Source: Allotamlana fucoidanivorans (lineage in GTDB: Bacteria > Bacteroidota > Bacteroidia > Flavobacteriales > Flavobacteriaceae). Taken from it: a stretch of DNA of 64,000 bases. This document shows, piece after piece, positions 1 to 9,471 of this stretch (within the stretch, counting starts at the first letter, position 1; the number at the start of each line of letters is the position of its first letter). Below the pieces are notes generated by a model. It made no database searches, was not told the DNA's origin, and saw only the letters and a list, made by a program, of their open reading frames with translations. The translations under genes were made by a program, and so were the position numbers. The stretch is from assembly GCF_006265225.1 (NCBI RefSeq), contig NZ_VDCS01000003.1, forward strand, positions 186,001 through 250,000. Direction: 5' to 3'.

Positions 1-704
1 AGGTTGTAAAAAAGACCCAGATTGAGCGTTTACAAAACGTTAAAGCCGAAAGAAATACAGAACAGGTTAAAACCGCTTTATCGCATTTAACGGAAGCTGC
101 TCGCTCAGGACAAAATAATTTATTAGCTTTAGCTATTGAAGCTGCCAGACTAAGAGCAACACTCGGTGAGATTAGCGATGCTTTAGAAGTTGTTTTTGGC
201 AGACATAAAGCACAAATAAAATCATTTTCAGGAGTGTATAGCAATGAAATAAAAAATGACGATACCTTTAAAAAAGCGCAAGAGTTAGCCGATATTTTTG
301 CAGAACAAGAAGGCCGAAGACCCCGTATTATGATTGCAAAAATGGGACAAGATGGTCATGACCGCGGTGCTAAGGTTGTAGCCACAGGGTATGCTGATGT
401 GGGTTTTGATGTAGATATAGGGCCGCTTTTTCAAACCCCTCAAGAAGCTGCAAAACAAGCGATTGAAAATGACGTTCATATTCTCGGCATATCCTCACAA
501 GCTGGAGGACACAAAACCTTGGTTCCTCAGGTGATTGACGCACTAAAAAATTATGGTAGAGATGATATTATGGTTATTGTTGGTGGCGTCATTCCAAAGC
601 AAGATTATCAGTTTTTATTTGATGCTGGAGCCATTGCCATATTTGGCCCTGGCACAAAAATAAGTGAAGCAGCCATTAAACTATTAAACATCTTAATAGA
701 TTAA
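1..704 (+). CDS. scpA: Methylmalonyl-CoA mutase, large subunit, C-terminal part (5' end outside window)
   Basis: The frame is open from base 3, with no start in the window, and stops at 702-704, so about the last 233 residues are present. They cover the end of the catalytic barrel and the cobalamin-binding domain. The B12 motif DGHDRG (about bases 349-366) supplies the His that ligates cobalt, followed by the ISSQAGGH and IVGGVIP loops of the Rossmann-like fold. The enzyme interconverts methylmalonyl-CoA and succinyl-CoA in the cytosol, for propionate use. A Met at base 234 lies inside this frame and is not the start. A hairpin with T-tract follows the stop. Confidence 0.93.
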   Translation, partial: VVKKTQIERLQNVKAERNTEQVKTALSHLTEAARSGQNNLLALAIEAARLRATLGEISDALEVVFGRHKAQIKSFSGVYSNEIKNDDTFKKAQELADIFAEQEGRRPRIMIAKMGQDGHDRGAKVVATGYADVGFDVDIGPLFQTPQEAAKQAIENDVHILGISSQAGGHKTLVPQVIDALKNYGRDDIMVIVGGVIPKQDYQFLFDAGAIAIFGPGTKISEAAIKLLNILID

Positions 705-710
705 CAGCAT

Positions 711-751
711 AAAAAAAGCAAGCTAAACGTTGAAGGTTTAACTTGCTTTTT
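711..751. terminator. Bidirectional intrinsic terminator between scpA and the M16 protease
   Basis: A 12-base stem pairs 717-728 with 736-747 around a 7-base loop. There is a T-tract on the + side (747-751) and seven A on the other (T on the - strand). The one mismatch on + becomes a G-U pair on -, so it may work better for the - strand gene. Confidence 0.8.
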
Positions 752-771
752 ATTCTTAAATCAGAAGGGTA

Positions 772-3540
772 TTAATCTACTTTTTTATCTTCAGTATTTA
801 TTTTATTTTCAACAAAATCGCCAGCATTAACCACCGTCCATTTATCAAAAAGTTTAAAGTACTTTTTTATCACCTTGTTTACATCGTCCACGGTTAGATT
901 GGTAACTTTATTCTCTACTTCTTTTTGAAACATCATGTCTCGGTCATAGTACAGATTATTGTTTATAAGCGTAGACAACTCGTTATCTTTTGCCCTTGAA
1001 ACCGCTTCCCCTTGAACCCAACTATTAACGGCAATCTTCAGTTCTTCCTCCGTAATGCCATCGTTTATAAATCGTTCTATTTCTTCTTTAAAGCCACGCT
1101 GTACCTTTAAAGCATTTTCTGGTGCATAAATGGCATACACCACAATAGCCGATCTTTTATCTTTCTCATCGGCATCAACGTTAACATAACCTCCCGCTCC
1201 ATAACTAACACCATCTTGCTGTCTTAGTCTTGTGGTAATTCTGGAATTTAACACCCCTCCACCAAAAATAGAACTTGCTATCTGTAAAGCGCCATAATCA
1301 TCATTATCTTGACTCCCTTCAAAAGCCATTACTCCAATACTTATAGCATTTTTCTTATCTGGTGTTTTTAAACTTTTGTTCACCTCATTGTTTGGTTTAA
1401 AAGGATTTGAGATTGACTCATAAGGCTTATCTACTCTAAAATCGGCAAACGCCTTCTCAAAATAGTCTTTCAGTTCTTCCTCATCAATATTTCCAATAGC
1501 CACTAACGAGGCGTTATTTGAAATTCCATAAAAATCATCATAATACTCTTTAATCCCATCTACGCTAACCGCTTTAATGTCTTCTATATCTTCTTCAATA
1601 GTTGACACATATAACGGATGTCCTTTTGGGTAATTTTGATTTAGTAACCTTAAATTTTTGCTGGCCAGAAACTGTGGTTCTGTTTTATTCTCTTCAATAG
1701 AGGCTAAATCTTGTGTTTTTAGTTTTTCTAGCTCTGCACTATCAAACTTAGGGTTTTTAAGCATCTCTGTCATGAGTGCAATTGTTTCTATCAAATCATC
1801 CTCTGTAGAACTTATACTCGCTACAATTCTTCCGTTTGATCCGGAAAAACGTATAGACGATTTAAGCTCACTCAATTTATCTTCAATCTCTTGTCTTGTA
1901 TAGTTTTGAGTGCCTTTGTTTAACATTCTGGCTGTGAAACTGGCTAACTGACCTTTATTCATAAAGTCATCTACCTTTCCGTTTCTAATCACAAAAGAGA
2001 GGGTGACAGTTTTACCACGATTATCTTTTTTTATAAAGCCATATTCAATAGGTAAACCGTTTAACTCTCCAGTTTTTAGTCTGTTTTGAATATTTTCGTA
2101 CGACACATCAAAAGCTTCCCCTGCATCTAAGCCTTCTTTTCCTTTATAACTTGTAACCAAAGCATCTAAACCTGCCGTATGTTCAATCTCAACGCGTGTT
2201 GGGGTTTTAGAAGGCACGAAATTTCCTATGGTTCTATTTGTGTTTATAAAATAGCGCTGCATCGCTGCATTTACTTTTTCAGCCGTCATGGCTTCAACGC
2301 GGTCTCTTGTAATAAAAGATAACCTCCAGTCTCCTGCCCCTATAAACTCACTCATAAAGGTTCCTAAATAACCCGAGTTTCTAAAAATTTGATCATACTT
2401 TTTCATCAATTTAGACTTAGCGCGTTTAACTTCTTCTTCAGTGACAGGATTTGCCTTTAAATCTTCTAGCACAGATTTCAAAGTTGCCTCTGCTTCTGCT
2501 AACGCCATGTCAGATGGCACATCTACATTGAAGTAAATAAAACCTGGCTCTTTGGTAAATGGCAAAAAAGACCATACACTTGAGGCTTTTTTGCCATCAA
2601 TTAAGGCTTTATACAACCTTCCTGATGGTTGGCTGGTCAATATTTCTTCAGCCACAACAATAGCACTATAATCTTCATGAGAACCTGATGGTGTATGATA
2701 TAACGCCGATACAATTTGTAAATCACCCACTCTACTCAAGGTAACTCGTTTCTCTCCATCTTGTGCTGGCTCAATGGTTGGCACATCACGGAGGGGTTGC
2801 TCAGGATTTTTTAAATCTTTAAATTTTTCTTCAATAAGATTTAAAACGTTTTGCGTTTCAAATTTTCCAGTTACCATTAAAACCGCATTGTCTGGCCTGT
2901 AATACTTCTTATAAAAAGCCTGCAAATTTTCAATAGGTACACGTTCTATATCTGAACGATTTCCAATGGTAGAATTCCCATAATTATGCCATAAAAAAGC
3001 TGCACTAATCACTTTATCCATTAACACCCCAGAAGGTGAGTTCTCCCCGCTTTCAAATTCATTTCTCACCACAGAAAACTCAGATTCTAAATCTTTTTTA
3101 GCGACGTAAGAGTTTAACATTCTGTCAGCCTCTAAATCTAAAGCCCACTCTAAGTTTTCTTTATTGGCATTAAATGTTTCAAAATAATTAGTTCTGTCAT
3201 ACCAAGTGGTTCCATTAGGTCGGGCTCCATGCTCTGTTAATTCCTTCGGGATATCGGGATGCGATGGTGTACCCTTAAACAGCATGTGTTCTAGCAGGTG
3301 AGCCATTCCCTTTTCACCGTAACCTTCATGCCTAGACCCCACTAAATACGTTATATTAACCGTTATGGTTTGTGCCGAATTATCAGGAAACAAAAGCACC
3401 TTAAGACCATTGTCTAGAACATATTGAGTTATCCCTTCAACCTGAGCTGTTTGCTTAATTTGTGATAAACCTGTATATGAAAAACCTACTAAAAAGCAGA
3501 TTACTACACAGCATCTAAAAGCATCGATAAAAATTTTCAT
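772..3540 (-). CDS. M16 family zinc metalloprotease, two-domain, secreted
   Basis: A 922-residue peptidase with an N-terminal signal segment (residues about 1-26, ending near GLSQ), so it is probably exported to the periplasm or outer membrane. The inverted zinc motif HLLEH is at residues 81-85, and the third ligand Glu is in VVRNEFE near 160-162. The second half (about 490-900) is the usual inactive M16 repeat that closes over the substrate. Its length fits a tandem M16A/M16C pair. It stands alone on the - strand and converges with scpA. The exact substrate cannot be read from sequence; family members degrade short peptides. Confidence 0.9.
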   Translation of the reverse strand: MKIFIDAFRCCVVICFLVGFSYTGLSQIKQTAQVEGITQYVLDNGLKVLLFPDNSAQTITVNITYLVGSRHEGYGEKGMAHLLEHMLFKGTPSHPDIPKELTEHGARPNGTTWYDRTNYFETFNANKENLEWALDLEADRMLNSYVAKKDLESEFSVVRNEFESGENSPSGVLMDKVISAAFLWHNYGNSTIGNRSDIERVPIENLQAFYKKYYRPDNAVLMVTGKFETQNVLNLIEEKFKDLKNPEQPLRDVPTIEPAQDGEKRVTLSRVGDLQIVSALYHTPSGSHEDYSAIVVAEEILTSQPSGRLYKALIDGKKASSVWSFLPFTKEPGFIYFNVDVPSDMALAEAEATLKSVLEDLKANPVTEEEVKRAKSKLMKKYDQIFRNSGYLGTFMSEFIGAGDWRLSFITRDRVEAMTAEKVNAAMQRYFINTNRTIGNFVPSKTPTRVEIEHTAGLDALVTSYKGKEGLDAGEAFDVSYENIQNRLKTGELNGLPIEYGFIKKDNRGKTVTLSFVIRNGKVDDFMNKGQLASFTARMLNKGTQNYTRQEIEDKLSELKSSIRFSGSNGRIVASISSTEDDLIETIALMTEMLKNPKFDSAELEKLKTQDLASIEENKTEPQFLASKNLRLLNQNYPKGHPLYVSTIEEDIEDIKAVSVDGIKEYYDDFYGISNNASLVAIGNIDEEELKDYFEKAFADFRVDKPYESISNPFKPNNEVNKSLKTPDKKNAISIGVMAFEGSQDNDDYGALQIASSIFGGGVLNSRITTRLRQQDGVSYGAGGYVNVDADEKDKRSAIVVYAIYAPENALKVQRGFKEEIERFINDGITEEELKIAVNSWVQGEAVSRAKDNELSTLINNNLYYDRDMMFQKEVENKVTNLTVDDVNKVIKKYFKLFDKWTVVNAGDFVENKINTEDKKVD

Positions 3541-3683
3541 AGTGTAAAGTTTTCGTTTTTTTAAAAATAATGTTTTGAAAATAAACTGACTAACGCTTTT
3601 GTATTAAAATTCTATTAAAATAGCTTTGTTTAAAGAATTGAGTCAACTCAAAAAAATCAATTTTTATTCCTAATAATTAATTG

Positions 3684-3691
3684 TATTTTTG
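3684..3691 (+). promoter_or_regulatory. -7 promoter box (TAnnTTTG) for parA
   Basis: TATTTTTG matches the Bacteroidota -7 consensus. A possible TTG start at 3689 lies inside this box and so could not be on the transcript, which supports the ATG at 3716. No good -33 TTG was seen. Confidence 0.55.
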
Positions 3692-3715
3692 GCTCTAATA
3701 AAACCAAATCAATTA

Positions 3716-4480
3716 ATGGGTAAAGTCATTGCAATTGCTAATCAAAAAGGTGGTGTAGGAAAAACAACAACATCTATAAATTTAGCGGCCTCGCTTGGGG
3801 TTTTAGAAAAAAAAGTTTTACTGATAGATGCTGACCCTCAAGCCAATGCAACTTCTGGTATAGGAATAGATGTTGAATCTGTTGAAACAGGAACGTATCA
3901 GCTACTTGAACATTCCAATTTAGCCCAAGAAGCCATTATTCATACAGACACACCTAATTTAGATATCATTCCAGCACATATAGATCTGGTAGCTATTGAA
4001 ATTGAACTTGTTGATAAAGACGAGCGTGAATACATGCTGAAGAAGGCTTTATCAAGCATCAAGGATGAATATGACTATATTTTAATTGATTGTGCGCCTT
4101 CTTTAGGACTATTAACCCTTAATGCGCTTACCGCAGCAGATGCCGTTATTATACCCATTCAGTGTGAGTATTTTGCATTGGAAGGATTAGGCAAACTATT
4201 AAACACTATAAAGAGTGTTCAAAAAATACATAACCCTGATTTAGATATTGAAGGCTTACTTCTTACCATGTATGATTCTCGCTTACGTTTATCAAATCAA
4301 GTGGTTGAAGAGGTGCAGAAGCATTTTAATAATATGGTTTTTCAAACCATTATACAACGTAATGTACGTTTAAGTGAGGCACCTAGTTATGGAGAAACCA
4401 TTATTAACTATGATGCTAGCAGTAAAGGAGCTAATAACTATTTGAGCTTGGCAAAAGAAATTATTACAAAAAACTCTTAA
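3716..4480 (+). CDS. parA: ParA chromosome-partitioning ATPase
   Basis: ParA/Soj-type ATPase that binds DNA non-specifically and drives chromosome origin segregation with ParB. The deviant Walker A KGGVGKTTT starts about residue 11, with LLIDADPQ and DYILIDCAPS as the other nucleotide motifs. I chose the ATG at 3716 over an upstream TTG (3689) because the TTG falls in a -7 promoter box and family members start MGKxIAIANQKGG. parB follows 3 bases after the stop, so the two form an operon with the genes downstream. No parS palindrome was recognised nearby. Confidence 0.95.
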   Translation: MGKVIAIANQKGGVGKTTTSINLAASLGVLEKKVLLIDADPQANATSGIGIDVESVETGTYQLLEHSNLAQEAIIHTDTPNLDIIPAHIDLVAIEIELVDKDEREYMLKKALSSIKDEYDYILIDCAPSLGLLTLNALTAADAVIIPIQCEYFALEGLGKLLNTIKSVQKIHNPDLDIEGLLLTMYDSRLRLSNQVVEEVQKHFNNMVFQTIIQRNVRLSEAPSYGETIINYDASSKGANNYLSLAKEIITKNS

Positions 4481-4483
4481 ATT

Positions 4484-5398
4484 ATGGCCAAGGCAACAAA
4501 AAAACAAGCTTTAGGCAGAGGCTTATCGGCATTACTTAAAGATCCAAGTAACGATATTCAATCGGCTCAAGATAAAAATGCGGATAAAGTAATTGGTAAC
4601 ATTGTTGAGCTCGATCTTGATACCATTGAGGTGAACCCGTTTCAACCTCGAACAAACTTTAGTGAAGAATCTTTGCAAGAATTAGCTTCCTCTATAAAAG
4701 AATTAGGCATTATTCAACCTATTACAGTTAGAAAAATAGGACTTAATAAATACCAATTAGTTTCTGGTGAACGTCGTTTTCGTGCTTCAAAACTTCTAGG
4801 ATTAGAAAGCATAACAGCTTATGTAAGAATAGCCAATGACCAAGAGTCTTTAGAAATGGCCTTAGTTGAAAACATTCAACGCCAGGATTTAGACCCCATT
4901 GAAATTGCCCTGTCCTATCAGCGCTTAATTGACGAAATAAATTTAACCCAAGAACAAATGAGCGAACGTGTTGGAAAAAAGCGTTCAACCATTGCCAATT
5001 ACTTAAGATTATTAAAATTAGACCCTATCATTCAAACAGGTATGCGTGATGGGTTTATTTCTATGGGACATGGACGTGCGCTTATTCCTATTGAAGATCA
5101 AAGCATTCAATTAGATATTTATGAGAAAATATTATCTAATAAATTATCTGTAAGAGAAACAGAACATTTAGTTCGTGGCTATAATACTTCAGATGAGGTA
5201 CAACCCAATGAAGTAAAACATGAAAGTAACGAGGTTCCTAAATACATAAAAAAAGGAATTGCGGCATTTTCAGAATACTTTGGACACAAAATAGACGTTA
5301 AGGTCTCTAAGAATGGAAAAGGAAAAATTACCATTCCGTTTCATTCTGAAGAAGACTTTAATCGGATTAAAAAATTAGTTCAAGGTGATTCCAAATAA
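4484..5398 (+). CDS. parB: ParB/Spo0J chromosome-partitioning protein
   Basis: A 304-residue ParB: an N-terminal LGRGLSALL ParA-contact motif (about 10-18), the ParB/Srx nucleotide domain with NPFQPR (51-56) and GERRFR (95-100), ENIQR (130-134), and a helix-turn-helix at about 155-177 for parS binding. The C-terminal 60 residues would dimerise. It partners with ParA, encoded 3 bases upstream. Its last 14 bases overlap the start of the next gene, indicating translational coupling. Confidence 0.95.
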   Translation: MAKATKKQALGRGLSALLKDPSNDIQSAQDKNADKVIGNIVELDLDTIEVNPFQPRTNFSEESLQELASSIKELGIIQPITVRKIGLNKYQLVSGERRFRASKLLGLESITAYVRIANDQESLEMALVENIQRQDLDPIEIALSYQRLIDEINLTQEQMSERVGKKRSTIANYLRLLKLDPIIQTGMRDGFISMGHGRALIPIEDQSIQLDIYEKILSNKLSVRETEHLVRGYNTSDEVQPNEVKHESNEVPKYIKKGIAAFSEYFGHKIDVKVSKNGKGKITIPFHSEEDFNRIKKLVQGDSK

Positions 5399-6026
5399 CA
5401 CATTAACAGCGGTATTTTTTACAATTCTTTGTTGTTTTTCTCTAATTGCTCAAAATGATGACACCAAAAAATCTGAGCAAAAAGTAATTCAAGAAACAGG
5501 AGAAACAAAACTAATAGCTGCTGATTCTATTTCCAAAGTTAGAAAACCTATTGATCCGTTAGCGCCTTCAAAAGCTGCATTTTACTCGGCGCTTTTACCA
5601 GGTTTAGGTCAAGCATACAATAAAAAGTATTGGAAAATCCCTATTGTTTGGGGCGCTATTGGAACGGGAATATATTTTTACACCAATAACAATAAAGAAT
5701 ATCATAGGTATAGAGATGCGTATAAACGTAGATTAGCTGGTTTTGAGGATGATGAATTCTATTTTGATGGTAACGGAAATAAATTAACCCAACCCCGGGT
5801 AACAACGGAAGGATTAGAACGCGGACAAAAATTTTACAGGAGAAATAAAGAAATATCATTACTGGTTACTTTAGGTCTCTATGCTTTAAATATTATTGAC
5901 GCCAATGTTGATGCCCATTTAATGCAATATAATGTGGATAAGAACTTATCGCTTGCACCACATTATAAAATTGACGAATTTGATGCCTCAACCAGTCTTG
6001 GGCTAACCTTAAATTTTAAATTTTAG
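5385..6026 (+). CDS. DUF5683 membrane-associated protein
   Basis: A 213-residue protein starting at GTG 5385, 14 bases inside parB. A signal segment (residues about 5-22, ending LIAQ) is followed by a charged stretch and then the conserved DUF5683 core, with PSKAAFYSALLPGLGQAYN at about 61-79 and a hydrophobic segment WGAIGTGIYFYT. The placement between parB and dapB is common in this family of bacteria (from memory). Function is unknown. The overlap with parB suggests coupled translation, which I infer only from the arrangement. Confidence 0.8.
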   Translation: MIPNNTLTAVFFTILCCFSLIAQNDDTKKSEQKVIQETGETKLIAADSISKVRKPIDPLAPSKAAFYSALLPGLGQAYNKKYWKIPIVWGAIGTGIYFYTNNNKEYHRYRDAYKRRLAGFEDDEFYFDGNGNKLTQPRVTTEGLERGQKFYRRNKEISLLVTLGLYALNIIDANVDAHLMQYNVDKNLSLAPHYKIDEFDASTSLGLTLNFKF

Positions 6027-6096
6027 CATAAATCATTATACAATCTTTATTAAAAAGAAATTAAGGTGATTTAGCAACAATAAAAAACAGAAATCA

Positions 6097-6801
6097 ATGA
6101 AAATAGCACTATTAGGATACGGAAAAATGGGAAAGACCATAGAACAAATTGCTCTAAAACGCGGGCATGATGTGGTATTAACTATTGACAAAGATGACAC
6201 AGATTATGATATAACTGAGGCGGATGTTGCTATTGATTTTAGCATACCCACGGTAGCATTTAATAATATTTCAAATTGTTTGAATAATAATGTCCCTGTT
6301 ATTTCAGGAACCACGGGTTGGCTTGATAGGTATAATGAAGCGGTGACCTTATGTAAAGAAAAAAAGGGTGCTTTTATTTATGCATCTAATTACAGTTTAG
6401 GCGTTAATATATTTTTTGAGTTGAATAAAACCCTGGCCAAAATGATGAGTGCATTGAAACAATACAACGTTTCTATGGAAGAAATTCATCATACACAAAA
6501 GTTAGATGCGCCTAGCGGAACAGCTATATCTTTAGCTCAAGATATTATTGAACAGCATGGAAGTTATTCAAATTGGAAATTAGATCAAGGCAACGAAACT
6601 ACCATCCCAATTGTTGCTAAACGTATTGAAGATGTTCCAGGAACCCATACCGTTACTTATGAAAGTGAAGTAGACACCATTACTATTGAACATGTGGCAC
6701 ACACTAGACAAGGGTTTGCACTTGGCGCGGTAATTGCCGCAGAATGGATTGTAGGAAAACAAGGTGTTTTTACAATGAATGATGTGTTAAATATTGGTTA
6801 A
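6097..6801 (+). CDS. dapB: 4-hydroxy-tetrahydrodipicolinate reductase
   Basis: NAD(P)H-dependent reductase of the lysine/diaminopimelate pathway, cytosolic. The Rossmann motif GYGKMG is at residues 7-12, the catalytic pair HH at 131-132 with Lys135 in HHTQKLDAPSGTA, and the C-terminal domain closes the tetramer. At 234 residues it is shorter than the E. coli enzyme (273), as is usual in Bacteroidota. It lies 70 bases after DUF5683 and 67 bases before lepB, probably in the same transcription unit. Confidence 0.95.
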   Translation: MKIALLGYGKMGKTIEQIALKRGHDVVLTIDKDDTDYDITEADVAIDFSIPTVAFNNISNCLNNNVPVISGTTGWLDRYNEAVTLCKEKKGAFIYASNYSLGVNIFFELNKTLAKMMSALKQYNVSMEEIHHTQKLDAPSGTAISLAQDIIEQHGSYSNWKLDQGNETTIPIVAKRIEDVPGTHTVTYESEVDTITIEHVAHTRQGFALGAVIAAEWIVGKQGVFTMNDVLNIG

Positions 6802-6868
6802 CAGCAACCTGTTGTGTAACAATACATTTACCTTTAACAACTTACTATCAAATTAAATATTTTAGATT

Positions 6869-8452
6869 ATGACATTATCACAATGGTTTATTTTCATTTT
6901 GATTATTCAAGTAGTTCACGGCCTTGGGACTTGGAAACTCTATATTAAAGCTGGAAGACAAGCTTGGGAAGCCTTTGTACCTATTTACAATGGTTATGTT
7001 TTAATGAAAATAATTAACCGGCCTGTTTGGTGGGTAATCTTATTATTTCTGCCTATTGTTAATTTGATAATGTTCCCCGTAGTTTGGGTTGAAACCGCTA
7101 GAAGTTTTGGAAAAAATATGCCCATAGATACTGTTTTAGCCATTGCTTCACTAGGACTTTATAATTACTACTTAAATTATACAGCTGATGTAAGCTATGT
7201 TGAAAACCGAAGTTTACATCCCAAAACATCGGGTGGTGATTGGTTAAGTTCTATACTTTTTGCTATTGTGGCGGCTACTATTGTGCACACCTATTTTATG
7301 CAACCGTTTACTATACCGTCTTCATCTTTAGAAAAATCGTTATTGGTTGGAGACTTTTTATTTGTTAGTAAATTTCATTACGGCGCTAGAGTACCTATGA
7401 CTACTATTGCTGCCCCTATGGTGCATGATACCATTCCTAAATTAGGAACTAAATCGTATTTATTTGATGACGACTATTCCAAAAGAAAAACATCATGGAA
7501 AAACAAGTTGCAATTACCCTATTTAAGATTTCCTGGTTTTGAAGACATTGAACGCAATGACATTGTAGTGTTCAATCAGCCTGCCGACACCTTATTGGAT
7601 ATGAACGACTTTCATCCAGACCGCAATTACTATAAACCCATTGATAAGAAAACAAACCTTGTAAAACGTTGTGTAGGTATTGCAGGCGATACGCTAGAGG
7701 TTAGAAATGGATTTGTTTATATAAATGGTAAGAAAAATGAATTACCAGACCGCGCCCATTTACAGTTTAGCTATTATGTGCAACCCAAAACAAATCGATT
7801 TAATCCTGTTTTTTTAAAGGAGCGCTATGATATCACCGATGGCTTTGGTATTATTAATAAACAAAACACTTACTATTTCTCGGCTATTTCTGATGAAGCT
7901 TTGGCTAAGTTTAAAAATCATCCCAATGTGGCCAGTATAACGCCTAATATTAAAACAAAGGGCGAAAGAGATCCAGGGATTTTTCCGCATCACCCTGATT
8001 ATCCTTGGAACGTAGACTTTTTTGGTCCGCTTTATATTCCTGAAAAAGGAGCAACTATTGATATCAGTCTTGAAAACCTGCCACTTTATAAACGCGTAAT
8101 CACAGAATACGAAGGTAATACCCTTCAGGTAAAAGGCAATCAAATACTAATAAACGGAAAGGTTACCAATGCGTATACTTTTAAACAAAATTACTATTGG
8201 ATGATGGGTGATAACCGCCATAACTCCATTGATGCCAGAGCTTGGGGCTTTGTGCCTTTTGACCATGTGGTAGGTAAGCCTGTGTTTATTTGGATGAGTT
8301 GGGACGGCCTTAAAAACCCCAGATGGGAACGTTTCTTCACAACAGTAAGTGGTGAAGGAAAGGCTACCTCATTTTTCATCCCATTCTTGGTATTGCTTTT
8401 AGGTTATTATGGGTATTCTAAATGGAAAAAGCGAAAAAAGGAAAACGCTTAA
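6869..8452 (+). CDS. lepB: Signal peptidase I, long Bacteroidota form with N-terminal DUF5684-like membrane domain
   Basis: Type I signal peptidase that removes signal peptides at the outer face of the inner membrane. Residues about 1-105 form a hydrophobic DUF5684-like domain, and another membrane segment is at about 125-143. The catalytic Ser is Ser153 in IPSSSLEKSL and the general base is Lys266 in VKRCVGIAGD; the MMGDNRHNS box comes near 450. A C-terminal membrane segment is followed by a basic tail. At 527 residues it is well above the E. coli length (324), with a long insert between Ser and Lys boxes and another before MMGDNR. Confidence 0.93.
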   Translation: MTLSQWFIFILIIQVVHGLGTWKLYIKAGRQAWEAFVPIYNGYVLMKIINRPVWWVILLFLPIVNLIMFPVVWVETARSFGKNMPIDTVLAIASLGLYNYYLNYTADVSYVENRSLHPKTSGGDWLSSILFAIVAATIVHTYFMQPFTIPSSSLEKSLLVGDFLFVSKFHYGARVPMTTIAAPMVHDTIPKLGTKSYLFDDDYSKRKTSWKNKLQLPYLRFPGFEDIERNDIVVFNQPADTLLDMNDFHPDRNYYKPIDKKTNLVKRCVGIAGDTLEVRNGFVYINGKKNELPDRAHLQFSYYVQPKTNRFNPVFLKERYDITDGFGIINKQNTYYFSAISDEALAKFKNHPNVASITPNIKTKGERDPGIFPHHPDYPWNVDFFGPLYIPEKGATIDISLENLPLYKRVITEYEGNTLQVKGNQILINGKVTNAYTFKQNYYWMMGDNRHNSIDARAWGFVPFDHVVGKPVFIWMSWDGLKNPRWERFFTTVSGEGKATSFFIPFLVLLLGYYGYSKWKKRKKENA

Positions 8453-8502
8453 CCTTGTTCGTTTGCTGATGTAATCTGTTAGCCACTGAAAAACAAAGTT
8501 TG

Positions 8503-9126
8503 ATGACCGTACTTGTTCACCCAACCTATTTTCCTAGCATCTCGACCTTTGTTGCTATTTCGCAGGCAAAACAGGTTATTTTTGAAACCGCCGATAACTT
8601 TGTAAAACAGACGTACAGAAACCGTTGCTATATTTATGGTGCCAATGGTAAAATGGCATTGAATGTTCCTGTAGTATATTCACAAAAAAATCGTCAGAAA
8701 TACAAAGATGTTAAAATTTTTAATGATGAAAATTGGCAGAGCCGGCATTGGAAGTCCTTACTTTCCGCTTACCGAACCTCACCCTTTTTTGAATATTACG
8801 AGGATGAGTTGCAACCTTTATTTGTAAAAAAATTTGATACTATTTTAGACTTCAATTTGAAGTGTATTGAAACTATTTTGGACTGCCTGCAATTGGATAT
8901 TGAGATAGCAACAACCCAAATTTTTGAAAAGACAGTTACTCATGCTGATGATTTCAGATCTCTAGTTCAAGCTAAAAAAGAAATCCCACAACACTTTGAG
9001 CATTACACACAAGTATTTGAAGCCAAGCATGGATTTATACCCAACTTAAGTATTTTAGACTTGCTTTGTAATGAAGGACCTAATACCTTGAATTATTTAG
9101 AATCGCAAAACCTACCTATCTTATAA
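8503..9126 (+). CDS. WbqC family protein
   Basis: A 207-residue WbqC-like protein, with a HPTYFPSISTF opening and the RNRCYI and NWQSRHWKSL motifs of the family. Members are found in glycan loci, but the reaction is not established. The first possible codon is TTG at 8500, directly followed by ATG at 8503, which I prefer. It sits 50 bases after lepB, and its stop TAA shares a base with the ATG of the next gene, so the pair is probably co-translated. Confidence 0.85.
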   Translation: MTVLVHPTYFPSISTFVAISQAKQVIFETADNFVKQTYRNRCYIYGANGKMALNVPVVYSQKNRQKYKDVKIFNDENWQSRHWKSLLSAYRTSPFFEYYEDELQPLFVKKFDTILDFNLKCIETILDCLQLDIEIATTQIFEKTVTHADDFRSLVQAKKEIPQHFEHYTQVFEAKHGFIPNLSILDLLCNEGPNTLNYLESQNLPIL

Positions 9127-9434
9127 TGCTTCAAACTCTGGTTCATTACGGCTGTCATTTATTCATTCCTTTACTAGTAGCCTATGTCTTTTTTACATCG
9201 CATTGGAAAACGGCATTCATCATTATGCTATCTGGCTTGTGGATTGATATAGATCATGTACTTGCCACACCTATTTTTAATCCTGATAGGTGCAGTATCA
9301 ATTTTCACCCCTTACACACCTATTACGCACTGCTTATCTATCTGCTTTTATGTTTGCCTAAAAAAACACGATTGTTTGGTCTTGGACTTGTAATCCATCT
9401 CATATCTGATACCGTTGATTGTGCTATGATGTGA
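9126..9434 (+). CDS. DUF6122 small membrane protein
   Basis: A 102-residue protein with about three to four hydrophobic segments. The conserved polar residues lie in HYGCHL, IDIDH and HPLHTYY, with a further His in VIHLISD. The His/Asp-rich pattern resembles membrane metal-dependent hydrolase families, but this is only an impression. ATG overlaps the WbqC stop by one base. It converges with the exonuclease gene 37 bases away. Confidence 0.78.
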   Translation: MLQTLVHYGCHLFIPLLVAYVFFTSHWKTAFIIMLSGLWIDIDHVLATPIFNPDRCSINFHPLHTYYALLIYLLLCLPKKTRLFGLGLVIHLISDTVDCAMM

Positions 9435-9471
9435 CATATATGACATGTTACGGTTAGGCTGTCAACATCAA

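Noticed and set aside
234-704. Separate cobalamin-binding protein starting at 234
   Set aside because: The same frame is open upstream to base 3 with mutase sequence, so 234 is internal.
3689-3715. TTG start extending ParA by nine residues
   Set aside because: The TTG is part of a TAnnTTTG promoter box, and the ParA family begins at the next ATG.
3716-5398. Expected parS sites near parAB
   Set aside because: No TGTTTCACGTGAAACA-like palindrome was recognised in the window.
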